Shown: positions 10,287-23,525, counted from the stretch's first letter. The stretch is DNA of 64,000 nucleotides from Cladochytrium replicatum (GCA_025526935.1 JAHLKD010000013.1:186001-250000); one strand, 5' to 3'. Notes: a model not told the origin generated them from the sequence alone. Translations and numbers: made by a program.

Positions 10287-13200
10287 TCATTCCTCCATAC
10301 GCTCGAGATTTAGCTCATCACTGTATGGTTTCAGGATTCGTTGAAGTTCACGGTTTCCAGCTACAAGATATGCAAATGAGATCAGATCAATCTCGAGATT
10401 GGCACAATATCCCACCTAAAATTGGAAGGATTTCACGCAAAAGATCGCGTTTTGGAAAACCCTGCGGGAAACTCTGTTATCAATCCCTGTTACTAGTCCC
10501 ATTCAAGGTCGTTACAAACCAGTATCGACGGCTGCCAGCTTGCCTTCTTGTCCCGCAAAAATTCCAGTGGCGATCTGTTTGAAAACAATTTGGCGGACGA
10601 GCTAACGATCATTGAAAACAGACTTACGGATAAAGTGGACCCAATAGATCGTCACACAGCTCCACGATCTTGGTGATTGCAGCTTCATCCGAGAGCCTCC
10701 TCGCATAAACGTGAAATCGTTCCCTGAACAATTGGGGCTGATTCGAAGCGATCAAGCAAGCAATTGTGTTCTAGAAGGAATAAATTAACCATACTTCGGT
10801 CGAAAGATACTGTAGGCGTTACCTCCATCGTTGATAGAAGCGTAGCCTTCTCTCTTTCTCTCATCGCTGGACTTGAGAGCATTTTCAAGCTTCCAGCTTG
10901 AATTTCGCTCGGTCTTGGCACTGCGTACTTGAGCCACAACCTCATAGTCGGATGAAATAGAAAGTTTGTAGAGTCCGAGAGCGAGACCATTGGAATCCCG
11001 TTGGCTCGCACCGTCGCTGCCACAATCGTCAGCATCAATTGTGCCGGATCCCCGTTTCCGTTTCTTTGGCTTCCTCCACAGTCGGTAGAGCCGATTTCGG
11101 GTCTTATTAGATGTGCGACACTCTCTCGATACAAAGTACACGACTGTTCCAGTATGTTCCTATGGACAAATTAAATGGAATGCAAGTGGTATGAAAACAA
11201 TTACCAGACGTAGACTTGAGCCTTTGTAGTGAGACACATGAGGTAAGACTCTCGAGTGTCCATTAAACAAACGGGATTCTCCACGTGCATAACTGGTAAG
11301 AGTCTTCAAATTTTAGAAAATTGACAGAATTAAGAGGATAATCCTGAAAGAAGAACAGCACCTATTTCACCTTCGTCCTCCTTGCGAGTATACAACGAGT
11401 GAAGAATCGACGCACGAGACCGCACAGAACGATGGAGTTCCACTCACGTGCAGTGCAAGGCTATTGATTACATCGGTCCAAACAACGGATCTGTTTTGCG
11501 ACAAAGTGACCTTACATGTCCCTGCAGAGAGTGGACTGTATTAAAGCACGGATGGGTTAGATGCGAGCAGATTTACCTGTATTCAGATTGTTCTCGCATG
11601 CGAGCTGCATCCATATTTTGACTTCAGCGGAACTCCCCGATTCGAGACGTTGTTGCTGTATGTTTGCAACTTGACTCTCGTCAAGATACGGAGGCTTCAT
11701 GTTATTCGACGCTAGTGGAACCATGCAGGTAATTCGATCCTCGACTTTCGGAAGAGCAAGCAAAAGCGGCCGGGTCACCTCGCTGAATACAGTGGGAAGG
11801 ATGTATTTGACTTCCTTTGCCCACTTCTGCAATCAGGTCAGCCAAATCTATTCAAAGTTTGTGAACAAGGCTCACCGTTTCGTTTGACGTGTTTGATCGC
11901 TTTGAGGGAGGCTGATCTGCATCATCCGGTGCCTTTCGTTTTGAGTGTATGGAGGATCCAAGAGTTGCGGGTATCCCTGAGGAGGGAACTCTGCTTCCCG
12001 ACACCAGAATATCTCCGTTTCCAAATCCGAGGTTGTGTTCTGTTGCCCGCTGCGGAAGTAGTGAGCCTTCCGAGCTTCCGCCCTCTCCGGAGAGACTATT
12101 TTTGTGAGCTTAAAGTGCTTTATGGTTCCTTACGCTGTTACCTTGACACAAAAACAGGGGTTATTCGTTTTTTACCAGATTTTGTTGTTTCTTCCTTTTG
12201 CTGTTGCTGGAGAAGATTTACCGGAGTACCTTGTTGCGTTGCGTTCTCGCTAGACGAAAAAAGTGATGCCGTAGAGTCGGATGTGCTGTTGGTTATTATT
12301 GAGATATTTGCTGACACTCTTTCCTTCTTATCTTTACCTTGAAACCAAGATCGGTGTGATCCGCTTTTTCCCGTTTTTCGTTGTCTCCGTCTGCTTCTGG
12401 GTACCAATTGTTGAACCGTTTTGAAGCGAGCCCAAGCTCATTGATGCTGGGACCGAGCCAGTCGCAGTCTTCCCACCTCCTAACACGCCGTCTAGTTTCC
12501 GCATTTTCTCTGCCGCACCTGCCTGTTGCTCAAGTTCAAGCTGTGAAGGTAGCTCAACGATAGCTTTTTGTTTGCGCTTGTACCCATACTTCATCAGAGC
12601 CCTGTTCTGTTCTGGCCTTGGGATCTCATTTATCCATGAACATTGTTCAACATACCTTTTCTTCATCTGGGAGCGGAGTACCAAATTCTTCACTTGTGAA
12701 TGTCATCACCGCAACTGAGCCATCGTATGAGCAAGCTAAGAGGGTCAATCCATTTGGTGTCCTGCCATTTCTAAATGAGCGAAGTACTGAGTATTCGGAT
12801 GAAATTGAGCCATACCAAGCCAGATCCATGACGCTGTGTTTGAATAGATCTTTTACAGCGGCGGCGGATCGAGCCTTTCCCGTCCACCAAACTGAGACAC
12901 CACAGTCTTGGCTACCTAGTGCACAAACTCCTGTGATGATCTTGTGTGAATCAGGATCGTCTTCGGATGGGAGCTCAAACATAACAGGGTTGAAGAGCTG
13001 AATGGGATGGGTTCAGATTAAAGATCATTCTGGATCTTATAGAACGTACTGCCACTTCAATTGGTGCTTGATGTCCCACGAGGCTAACTTCGGAAGTCCA
13101 TCCGTCACGATTGACGATTGGGGCCACCGGAACGGAACCATTCTCGCCATTTGCAGTAACAAGACAACTTCCTTCGGGAGACCAGCTGATAGCACCCGGA

Positions 13201-14242
13201 TGATTAGGCGTGGTCTGCAGAAGTAGAATATAATCACCTCAATCGACGGAAAAAGGTGGTGGAAGCCCCTTGTGTGTATGGCTCTGTGATATTCTGTTCT
13301 TCCGCCCAGTCCGAAACTCGGAAAATTCTGAGTGATTTGTCATCCGACTGGGCTGCGAGGAACTTCCCAACCGGGTCCCAGGTCAAGCCCTTCACAAATC
13401 CTTTCTGTATGACAATTTTGTGAAGCCTCTCTGTCAATCAATCGTTCAATTTCGTTAAAAAAATGTCTGAAGCAGATTCAATATTACCAAAAGATTTTGC
13501 GCTCCAGATAAAGATTGCACTGTCTAGACCGCATGATGCTAGGATGGTGTTGTCTGGCGACCACGCGAGGTCTGTAACATCTTCAGGCAGGTGGTTGGAA
13601 CAATTTTTCGCCTCGCTTACAAAATGTGCATAATCTCACCAGATTCATGTCCAACCAAGACCTTTTTGGCTTTCCATGTCTCTTTGTTACGCGATCCATC
13701 ATCTCCAAGTCCAATCAGATTGCCGTAAGCGCCGGCTGATCTGTAGATTGTGTGTCAGTTGAGCATTAAATGAAAGGTTGATCAATCCTGAATGCTCACT
13801 CGTTAAGTTCCCAAATCACAATCTTTGTGTCGTCTGATCCACTGGCAAGCAGACGACCGGAATCCGAATCAAAACGTGTACACAATACAGCTCCTGCACA
13901 AACTATAAGGACAGCTAATTATTTTAGCTTCTCAACTTCTTGACTACCGGCATGAAGGCTCAAAGTGGCGAGCTGAACATCTTTCGTTTCCAATTCATCT
14001 TCTTCATCAGCTTCCAATTTTCTTAATATTAATTCCATGTCCCATATCCTGAGCTTGAAATCTGATTTGGTTGTTAAATGTTTGTTAGTGATTGGTTGAT
14101 TCTGTGGGCTAATCTTTTTTCCCGCACCTAGTCCTCCAGTCACAAGCTTCCTCCCGTCTGGACTGATGTGCAGCGAGTATATGGTAGACCTCTTTTTCTT
14201 TTCGTCGAGGTGACCAATGCATTCGGGAAGTGCAATGAGCAT
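10287..14242 (-). CDS. HIR1: HIRA-type histone H3.3-H4 chaperone, 19 exons, doubled B-domain motif
   Basis: Exons (descending): 14242-14128, 14061-13948, 13893-13800, 13740-13640, 13580-13488, 13430-13238, 13185-13050, 12997-12656, 12606-12338, 12285-12142, 12095-11876, 11826-11577, 11521-11371, 11303-11205, 11159-10823, 10770-10628, 10574-10520, 10461-10416, 10360-10287; all phases agree, 991 residues. The N-terminal half is a WD40 propeller (IYSLHISPDGRKLVTGG, ASGSDDTKIVIWELN, LAWSPDNTILASCG, FFRRLSWSPEGS). Exons 9 and 10 each end with a KKRITP motif, the Asf1-docking B domain. The C-terminal HIRA domain includes YILPTVF, GIPMVSLSD, LCDDLLGPLYP, RDLLREILPIL. It deposits histones independently of replication in the nucleus. 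The first intron is also stop-free and a multiple of three. Exon borders near 12606 and 11303 are the least certain. Confidence 0.92.
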
Positions 14243-14608
14243 GTTGGGGAGAGTGCCACACAAGCCCCTTTACGTGGTGTGTGGGAACACACATCATTTT
14301 TGGGAGTGCGAGATGATGTATTCGGCAACGGTATTCAGCATCAAAGAATTTGCTGTGAGGCGATTTATTGAAGGGTCAAGGCGATGGTTCTGGTGGTCTC
14401 ATTTTCAGGTGTTGACCAGTTTTCGAGCAAGTTCGGTTCATTTCAACCTACGAGTGATGACAAAGTAAACCCTCAGTCATGTTGTTTGCACATATCCAGC
14501 CAAGAAGAGTTACTGAATAAGCGCTTTCTAGGATTTGGATGTGTTGACTAGGTTGTGCATCCCTTTTGGTGCTGAAACGGCGTGTGATACAAACGAACCT
14601 TTCCATGT

Positions 14609-15450
14609 CCGACTTTGACTTTCAAAACATCAATTGTTGCACAACCCATCATTGTTTTCTCTGATGAATGCCATCAAAGCACCGTGGCAGCTGGCTGGCC
14701 TTAACCCCGATTCCAGCGACAATCTTACACACAAGCTGGCTCCTCCGCAACAGCTCATCTTGGTACTCAGACATGGGCAGACGTTCTGGCCGTTGAATTG
14801 GGCAGCCAGCGAAACGAATTCATCATGCCCATTAACGCTCTGTCCAAGAACGAAATTGTTGATAGACTGATATTGGAGCGTGCGACGGCTTCTGTTCCAC
14901 AACCTCCTTTGACAGTCGACCAGGACTTGCTGCTAGCACTGCAAGTGGAAAGCTTCCCACCGGTGCAGAGATAGTTCTGATTATTTTGGGGAACAGCCGA
15001 GCCGAAATGGTAAGCAAAAACCGTCCATGGGGCAGGCTCACCAGTGATCCAGACTTCCCAAATGATAATATTCTCATATCAGAACCGCCAGCCTACTCAA
15101 CCAACCCCATGCGTCAGGAGCTGTCTCGTTTGCTACAGGTTCCATGTCCACCGATACCCACGACAATGGATGGACGCCGAAAGGTGTGGGCCTCCATTCC
15201 AGAGATTCAGGATGCACCTGCTGGCACACCATTTGGAAAATCCCCGTTCCACATCGGTCAGATAAGAAGATCGAGAGTGCCGAGCTTGCCGTGAATCTCA
15301 ATCAAAAAAATCAAGAGCAACTCTTGGCGCAACTTCCGCTGAGCTACGGAAACAAGCTCAACGGGAACTGTATAATCTTGTCCGAAGGCTAGCCAGTCAT
15401 GTACTCTCACGGGGAAGCAAGGAGCAAATGCGGCAAAATTTTTGAACGAT
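14609..15450 (+). pseudogene. Fragmentary coding-like region, probable decaying gene
   Basis: Protein-like pieces run along the + strand but shift frame repeatedly: TWADVLAVELGSQRNEF to FPPVQR (14766-14972), DSSDYFGEQPSRNG (about 14970-15010), DPDFPNDNILISEPPAYS (about 15046-15100), and a basic helix-like tail RKQAQRELYNLVRRLASHV ending at a stop near 15450. No combination of GT...AG introns of usual size joins them. No family recognised. It begins about 370 bp from the HIRA start, on the opposite strand, so it may once have shared that promoter. Confidence 0.35.
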
Positions 15451-15791
15451 CGTGATGATGACGCATGAGGTTGACCAGATTTGCCGTTTTTGAGAGAATT
15501 ATTGAGATGCTGTTTGTTTGCCCAATGTTGATACCTTTCCTACTCACTCACGTTTTCCGCTGTTACTTTGAGTTTCTGATTTATTTTTACCGCTTTACAC
15601 TCGTTTTCCTTCTGCTGCTGACTCCTTTCTATGATGTGCTTGTCAGCCATGAAAATTAAAGTTGAAGTGGATCGCCCTTATGGATATGAGGAAACGCGAG
15701 ACGCGTCAGCCACAATTGAACCAGACTCGGAAACCACTTTTCTGATTTTTTTGTGCTACGAGCGAAATTCAACCTGAGGAACGTCAACAAA

Positions 15792-18236
15792 ATGCCTGGA
15801 CTTGAGAACGACCCCGACTCCATTCAGATCGATGAATCTGCCATCGACTTCTCGGATATCGAAGCAAACTATGCAGTGGACATTCCTACGGGGTTCGAAA
15901 CCATGATTGTCGTCGACAACATTCCCATTGTCGATGCTGCAAGGGAGCAGAAGCTCGTCAACTGGTTCCGCAAGTTGTTTGCGAACATGGACGTTAAAGA
16001 GGATGGTTTCATTATGCCAAAGGACCCGAAAACTGGCCTGTCTAAAGGGTAATGCAAAGTAATGAATGGTTGGCGACTCATTCATTCTGTAATCTATGAA
16101 TTCAGGTACATGTTTGTTGAATTCAGTAGCCCTGAGCAAGCAGAGGTTGCAATCAAAACCGCTGATGGTATCGCGATGGACAAGAAACACATTATCGCCG
16201 TCAACGCTTTCGACGACATAGGGAAATATGCGAATGCTCCTGAAGAATTCAAGGAGCCTGCGCGAGAGTCGTTTGTTGAGAAGGACCACTTGCGTGGTTG
16301 GCTTTTGGACGAGCGCTGCCGCGACCAGTGGGTGCAGATGAGGGGAGATGAAGTTTCGATCTGTTGGAACAATGCCAGTGTCGTATACACGTCAAGATCT
16401 GATCCGCCGGAAGTTGCTCATGCTCGGCAGGTATGAATCACTCCAATTATTGTAGATCTTAAGTGACCTAGTCATGTTTTGCACAGAACTGGACCGATTC
16501 CTATGTCGCCTGGTCTCCACTTGGTATATACCTTGCTACATTCCACAAGAGAGGTATTATTCTCTGGAGCGGGAAAATGGATGAAAAGGGCGATCAAGGC
16601 AAAACCCGTTTCCCACACCCGAATGTCAAATTGGTCGACTTTAGTCCCAATGAAAGTCACCTTGTGACGTGGAGCCACGAACCGATCATCACTCCAAAAG
16701 GCGAACAACATGTAAGGAATTCATAAAGTTTTTTGGCATCTATTTCTGAAGAATATGTTTCAATGTAGCACATTATTGTGTGGGATGTGCGCTCTGGTGT
16801 TCAGCTCAGGTCTTTCCCTGTTGAACCCTCCAGCATTAAGAATGAGCCCACCGGACCGGGTGCTCGCGGAGCTCAACCAATGAAGATTGACTGGCCCATT
16901 TTCAAGTGGTCGCACGATGACAAGTATCTGGCGAGGTTGAGCCCTGGTACTATCAGTGTGTACGAAACTCCTTCGATGAACTTGGTGGACAAAAAGAGCA
17001 TTAAGGTATCTGTTTTCAGTTAGGAAATGTCGTGGCTTTCCTGATTGCCGCTTTGTAGGTCGAAGGTGTTGTGGCATTTAACTGGTCTCCGGCTGATCAC
17101 ATCATTTCTTACTGGATTCCTGAGGCCGGTAACATCCCCGCTCGCGTGACTTTGATGAAGATGCCGAGCCGTGAAATTGTGCGAACCAAGAACCTGTTCA
17201 ACGTTCTTGATGTAAGTTACTTAAATCGTCATTCATTGGTTCAGCGATGCTCATTGTCCAATCACCACAGGCCAAGATGTTCTGGCAAAACGCAGGCGAC
17301 TACCTGTTGGTTAAAGTTGACCGAGCAAAGAGCAAAACCAAAACGGTCACCAACTTCGAAATCTTCCGTCTTCGCGAGAAGGATATTCCTGTGGATGTCC
17401 TCGAAATTCGCGCGGAGGAGACCGTTGACGAGATTTTCTGGGAGCCTAAGGGCAACCGCTTTGCGATGCTTACCCGGGAGGGCACCACCAATGCCAAACT
17501 CTTTGTTTACTTCTACGAAGTGCAGACTGCTGCCACTGCTGCTCCTGCGGCCAAAGCTGCCGAGACCGCGGCCGGTGGCATCAAACTTTTGCGTAAGTTT
17601 GAGCCGAAAAATGTGGTGAATCGCGTTATTTGGTCACCGAAGGGACGTTACTGCGTCCTCGCCGGTGTGTCGAAACCCCAGTCCCCCCCTCTCCCTGGAA
17701 ACCTGGAGTTCTGGGATATCGACGAGATGGTTTTGATGAACGCTGGCGAGCACTACATGGCCACCGACGTCGAGTGGGACCCCACTGGTCGCTACGTCGC
17801 CTCCTCGGTGTCGTGGTGGCACTTCCAGAACGATACCGGTTTCTGCATCTGGTCCTTTGCAGGGCAGAACCTGGTTCGCCAGAACGTCGCCACACTGAAG
17901 CAGTTCTTGTGGCGTCCTCGCCCACCGACGCTTCTCAGCAAAGACCAGATGAAGAACATCAAGAAGAAGCTCAAGGACTACTCGACGGTGTTTGACAAGG
18001 TGGACGCTAAGGCGGCTAACCAGCTTTCGCAGGAGGCTGCCGACAAAATGCGGCGATTGTGGAACGAGTGGCAGGAGTACCGCGCCAGGTGTGCGGAAGA
18101 CTACGAGCGCGACTACGAGGCCCGTGTCGAACTGTTCGGTTTCGATCCTGACAAACCGCCGCAGAATGAGGAAGAGGAGGCGCTGCAGGAATACGTGGAA
18201 GAAGTTGTGGAAGAGTTTGAAGAGATAATCTCGTAA
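15792..18236 (+). CDS. PRT1: Translation initiation factor eIF3 subunit b (Prt1)
   Basis: Six exons: 15792-16048, 16106-16430, 16487-16711, 16769-17005, 17059-17211, 17271-18236; 720 residues, the usual size. An acidic head precedes an RRM ([10 protein letters not shown], with [13 protein letters not shown] just after intron 1), then a WD40-type propeller ([58 protein letters not shown]) and an acidic coiled tail that binds other eIF3 subunits. It is a scaffold of eIF3 on the 40S ribosome in the cytosol. All five introns are 53-59 bp. The large antisense frame over exon 6 is a codon-bias shadow. Confidence 0.97.
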
Positions 18237-20619
18237 ATTTCTAAAATACAGAAAATGAGATAGCCATGGAAAGTATGATCCAAAGAAAAGATTCCCAGGA
18301 CGTTGAGGTGGAGCGATTAATCGGACGGGTTCCGTGTCACTCGCACCAATATTCCGGCCGCTAGGCATTCATATCCTCTCAGCAAATTACTGAGAATCTG
18401 ATTATGTCCAGTGACCCCCATATCCAACGTCTATCATCCCTTTTGGGAGACTTGGCTCCGAATTCGTTCTGATTTACATCCCTGTTAACTGTGACCACAA
18501 GCGATTGAAAGTTCTCAAGTGTCTGTTGAACTATTCGCATTCAGCATGCTTACCCCAATCTTTCGTCCGTGCTGTTCAAGATTGCTGTCGTATTGGCCAT
18601 GATGATGAACCATGAGCTAAACTGCGCTTATCCTGGAGTTCATTCAGGCGAAGGAAATTCAGGTGGTTGCTGTCCTTGTCCTCAACGCTGCCGAGGGAGA
18701 CGAGAAGCTTGGTTGTACGTTCACAACGAAAGATATTGACTTCCAAGTCGTTGCCATAGGGCTCAATCCCGAGATCACTTCAGTCGTGCACGTTCTGGAA
18801 TGTGCTCAATGATTTTGTACCTTCAGACTCTTCGCAGTTAGCTATAGGAACTTGTTGCAGCTGCTCAATGAATTTTGAGTTAGCCACTATTGACATCTTC
18901 CCGTTCTCGATGGTTTCCGCTGGTCTCATCGACGTGCCGCAACATTCGATGGCCACATTAAACTTTTTGGTAGGTTAAGCAAACCAATCGCACTGATTTA
19001 GCTGAACGAAGTGCACAGATCTGCAAAGATGCCTCTGATGAGTTTACTTCAAGACTGGCGGTCGTGTGAACAGTACGTCCCAACGTCGGTGGTTCGCGCG
19101 ACTGTGCTACATTCTACGACGGAGGCAACGTCTCCCAGCACATACTTACTATCTTACTATCGACTGCATACCTGCCCGCTGGTGCAATCTTCAATTCAGA
19201 CTTGCTCACACCTTGTCCACGACGGAATGGGATGTCCACGACGGAATGGGAGTGGCATGTCCGATCCTGATCAGATCCATGATTCAAAACTAAGACATAT
19301 GCGCGATTTTGCACCTTTCCTCCATGATTGACTGGATGGTGGCGGGGTTAGGAATATACAAAGTGATTGTATCCGAGATTGTTTAACGTCAACGCGTGCG
19401 ACAACAGGGACTGCAAGTGTGCTGCTGGCACTTGGAAATGCTGAACAAGGTCAACATGCACATAGCAGGTGGGGAAGAGTGGAATGCAGTCTCAACACAT
19501 ATTATCGGATCCCTTATGAGTCATGATTGCAGCTTGCTGATTGGTTCTTTCACCCTTTTTTGTTGCTTGTGTCTCGCCGACCAGTCGTTTGAAGTTTCCT
19601 CAAGTTGAGCCGTAGTATTTCTTTGATATGCGATTCTGTATTTTTGATGTGCATGTGTTCACTCTTCTTTCCGTTTGTTCCCACTGCTCTGGCGAGTGAA
19701 AAATGAAAATGTCCCAGTTATTCTTGGTGCGCACTCTTCTGCTATCTCACTGCTTCTCCCTTTCCGAGCCCAGTGAAACAATTCTTTCAGCGGCGATTCA
19801 TGGAGTGCCATGTCAATACGTTTGCAGCACAAAACAATTTCGAGAACAAAGGGGTGTTGGATGTGCTTGATGAAGCTCCAAGTGAGTGTAGAATTACTTT
19901 AAGGAAGATTGCCAAGATTTTGATCGGCAAACGAGACCAATTTGGGCGAAGTTCGACATCGCAGTCAGCAGGGGATCAAATGTATGGATTGAAGAGAACG
20001 GCTGTTATCTCAGATTGTAATATTGCCGCAACATATGCAACTGGCGACATCCAGATTGGGACAAACTCGAGGAAGCATTGGAGTGGGCTGCATTTGCACA
20101 AATGCGTAACTTTCTGCACAAAAAATGTTTCGTGCTACTCAATGATGTTACAGTACCGTCTAGCATTGAACTGAAAGGGACGTTTTGCTTGCAGACATTA
20201 AAGTAATCCGGAAATTCTTCAGGGAGGACAATCAGTCAAAGGAACAATTGGTTTCGATGTACAGGAACTGCAGCAGATGCTTTCGTTCGCGAACCTCACT
20301 TCTGGAGTCCAAAGGAATGGTATATTAGGATAGTCCAGCGATCAAGAGAACGATGGAAAATGGATGGGGGAAAATGAAACTTGGCAAAATGATGATTTGA
20401 AGCAAAATAAATGACGACATAATGATAAACCTGATATGAAGGAAAACCAAAATTTGTGAGAAAGATAAAAATACTAATGCTAAGGCGATGGTCCTCTAAA
20501 CTGAAGCCACCACGGAAGTTCCGAGAAAGGACAGCAGCGAGCCGAAAAACTCAATGTGTCCTCCCAGGAACAAACGTGCCATTGTTGAAGCGAGACAGTG
20601 AATAAACAATATGACGGTT
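18237..20619. other. Intergenic stretch with coding-like debris, no supported gene
   Basis: The first 800 bp contain short protein-like runs on the + strand in changing frames, such as one ending CRIGHDDEP near 18613, one containing TFTTKDIDFQVVAIGLNPE near 18720-18780, and NFELATIDIFPFSMVSAG near 18870-18910. Stops and frame changes prevent a gene model, so this may be an old pseudogene. A 133-codon frame at 19773-20174 is without recognisable features. The rest holds nothing I can support. Confidence 0.3.
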
Positions 20620-22902
20620 CTAAAGACTCATCAATATTTCCTTGCGAAATTCGTGTCCAAGTCCCTTCGTCCAATATCGCAAAACCATTACATCATTAGT
20701 GTGCGCACCGACATAGTTGAGGAATTCCTCTGTGTTCCTGCTTCCGTTTGTGCTGCTCCCTTTCTTGCTGCCGTAGAGCCCGAAAACTGAAATATGTGCC
20801 ACGGGTTTGTTGTTGTTGAGTGAAGTTGGGGTATCTGGAACATCCGTGCCGTTCTTATCAGATACTGTTTTCGAGAACCTGAAGTATAGCTTTGCTTTGC
20901 TGAACGAATAGATTTAGAACACATTTGAAGGTAACCTCGTGCAACGCTCACCTAAGCCATTGCTCTTTAATGAATACGAGCTGCATTTTGAGAAGCTCTG
21001 ACTCGCCCTCCGGGGCCTTTGTAATGGCCTTCCACATTTCCTCCAGAATTGTGGGAGTCGCGGAGGATGAATCAAGGTCAGCCGAGCCAGTGGTTCGCTT
21101 GTCTGGAGGTGGAACACGCAGCTCGTAGTCGGATACGCTTTTAGGTTCTTGTTTCGTTGGAATAACCTCTTTACTCTCAAGATCAGCATGAAACTCCCGA
21201 GACAAAAGGTTTTGTGCTGCTCACCAATTAGGAAGACGTGATTAGAGCTCAAGTCTTTCGGTAGTGCAGTATTTCGTGATATTCCAATAAAATTATATTT
21301 CCACGACTCTTCGTACTCTTGTGAGAAGTCGAGTGCTGAAACGCAATGGTGGGGAACAAGTTCCTGGAACAATCTCGTCAGTGGGGCACAGCTTCATAAA
21401 GACACCAAGAAAAAGCTTACCTGGAAAAGCTGGAGAGTGGAGGATACGATTGCAGGCTCGTCTCCGCGAACGACGATCTGATTTCCAATCAGGACCTGAT
21501 GGATAGCAGAGCGAAGGGTTCCGTGTGAGGAGAATGCACGCAAGAGCTGGTGGATGCTGGTAAATCGAAGGTGCAAGGTTTCCGTCCGTGATGGAATATT
21601 AATCGTTGAGCTGGTGGGCGTGGATGGAGTAATTGGTCGAAGAATAGGAGGAGTTGGTGGGTCAGGCGCGACGGTGCCGATCTAAACGTACAAATTTAGA
21701 CGTGAACGATGTAGCATGTATTGTGCTTACAAGTGCACGGCCATTGAAAGATTTTTCCGTAACACGAATGCCAAATGCTTTCAGGAGCCAGGTGAAAGAC
21801 TTATGAATTTGGAAGAACAAGTCCTGACAACTCTATTAGTTCGAACTTCAAAGAGAGAAGTGATTGATATCCTACCCTAGAGCCCAAAAGCTCGGAGAGA
21901 AGCCGAGGAGGTTGACTTCCACGCCGTCTTATCAGTTGTTCTAACATAATTGAGTCACATGAAAAAATTGACTATAATAGTCACTCTGGACCAACCTTGT
22001 GAGTGGCTAAGATTTCTTGAATGTGGCCCAACTCCAACAGATGGATCGCCAGACCGTTCACGCTCCATTTTAAATACTTTATCAGCCCTACTTCTCAAAT
22101 CCATCGCGATTGCCTTCATTTGCCTGTTTTCAACAGTAAGTATAGTCCCACATCTAAAGTTTCTGACCCATACGCGACAAGGAAAGGCCATGAGGCTACG
22201 AGGAAACTTCTATCCCGATTGAGGAACAAGAGGGCATAGATCCTCTGGAACCCACGGGCTTGGTTATCCGGGATTTTGAACAAGTAGGACAGTATTTCTC
22301 CTTGTCCTTCGTCTCCAAACAAGATCGGGCCTTCGCGACCGGGGCAGAATTCGTAACTAAGACTTTATCACAAGATTTAGATATAAGTTTTACAGGTGCC
22401 GAAAGTAAAAGGGAAAACTGTACCTTCTAACGCATGCTTGTCGAATCGACGAGTACATCGCTGGGATGTACGGATACCGACCCGTATAATAAGCTATACC
22501 CGTGGTGTCGTCGAATGAACGGTATCCTCTCAGTTCAACATTGCTATTAGGTGACGTATCCAGATTTTGAACGCTTGGGAGAAATGTTGGAGAGCATCCG
22601 GAGCATATTCCAGGTAGACCCGCGGCGACAGCGAGTTCATTTGGAGTTGGTTTGGGGGAGCCAGAGTATAATTTTTCCATTTTGCCTCCAACCATACTTG
22701 GTGCTGGAAATGGTGGAGGAACGGGCGGTGGTATTGAGGGAGAAGTACCATCTTGGACGGCCTGCGTGCAGCTCACAACTGCTGGGCCGTGCTGGTCGCA
22801 AAAGCATGCCAAGACGACTGTTCCATATATGCGTGGGAGTGCGCGCAGAGGAGACGCAAAAGAGTGATGGGGAATGTCTGCAGACAGAAGATCGGAGCCC
22901 AT
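20620..22902 (-). CDS. LST7: Folliculin / Lst7, Rag-GTPase regulator (longin-DENN protein)
   Basis: Exons (descending): 22902-22424, 22356-22174, 22123-21996, 21940-21876, 21823-21731, 21681-21421, 21363-about 21225, about 21205-20940, 20899-20620. The ATG is at 22902; the longer frame begins with GTG. Family hallmarks are present in order: VVLACFCDQHGPAVV, CSGC, RQACVR, CPGREGPILFGDEGQG, ARGFQRIYALLF, SWPFLV, then the DENN part with HQVLIGNQIVVRG and the C-terminal LRYWTKGLGHEF. Folliculin, with its Lst4/FNIP partner, acts at the lysosome/vacuole in amino-acid signalling to TORC1. The junction near 21200 is not resolved: the frame changes there without a normal-sized intron, so a small indel or unusual splice is possible. 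Confidence 0.88.
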
Positions 22903-23525
22903 TGTGGGCGAGCGAGGGGTGGACAAGCAGCACACCGCAGAGGATATGCGGTGTTACGTTTCGCTTCAAGACTCGGCTTTGACAGACCCTTGTGCTGCTA
23001 CGGCTGAGGGTAATTTTTGCGCAGGCGCATTTTATTTGAAGGGCGCGACGGCGGGTGATGTTACACGTGAACGGGAGATGCAAGATAAAAAATACAGTGA
23101 TTGCGGTGCTGGTAGATACGGGCACAAGAAAGAGTCAGGGGGGATTGCTGCGTTGTTCGTGTTGTTCGTATATCGGCGGTTGAGTCCGGTTTCTTGTCAA
23201 ATAAAGACGAATTGATAGCATCAGAGGGACTGGCTCACAAAACGAAAAAATTAGAATTCGGGAGAATATGCATGTTCATGACTGATCCAATGAAAGTGCC
23301 AGCTCTTGCTGCACGTTCGACTCCTCCATCCATCCATCCGTAAATCCAGAACAAAAAGTTGCGAATTCCTCAACTGCACAGCCACTCTTCCCAAAAAGGG
23401 TAACAGGGCGACTCTCATTGCGCTCGCGCCGCCGCCGACCGTGACGTGTTCTCAGGCGCTTACCTCTATCCACACGCTTTGGGAGAACATCACTCACTTT
23501 TAGTCAGAATTATCCCACTTAAAAA

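Noticed and set aside
11326-11343. An 18-nt microexon in HIRA
   Set aside because: The phase does not join to the next exon; a single intron ending AAG at 11304-11306 gives a consistent frame and the conserved GRR-LLP sequence.
17634-18368. 244-codon antisense frame over the last eIF3b exon
   Set aside because: It lies wholly opposite a conserved exon, has no family features, and is explained by codon bias of the sense strand.
19773-20174. 133-codon ORF as a gene
   Set aside because: No recognisable domain, no splice partners, and it lies in a stretch of debris.
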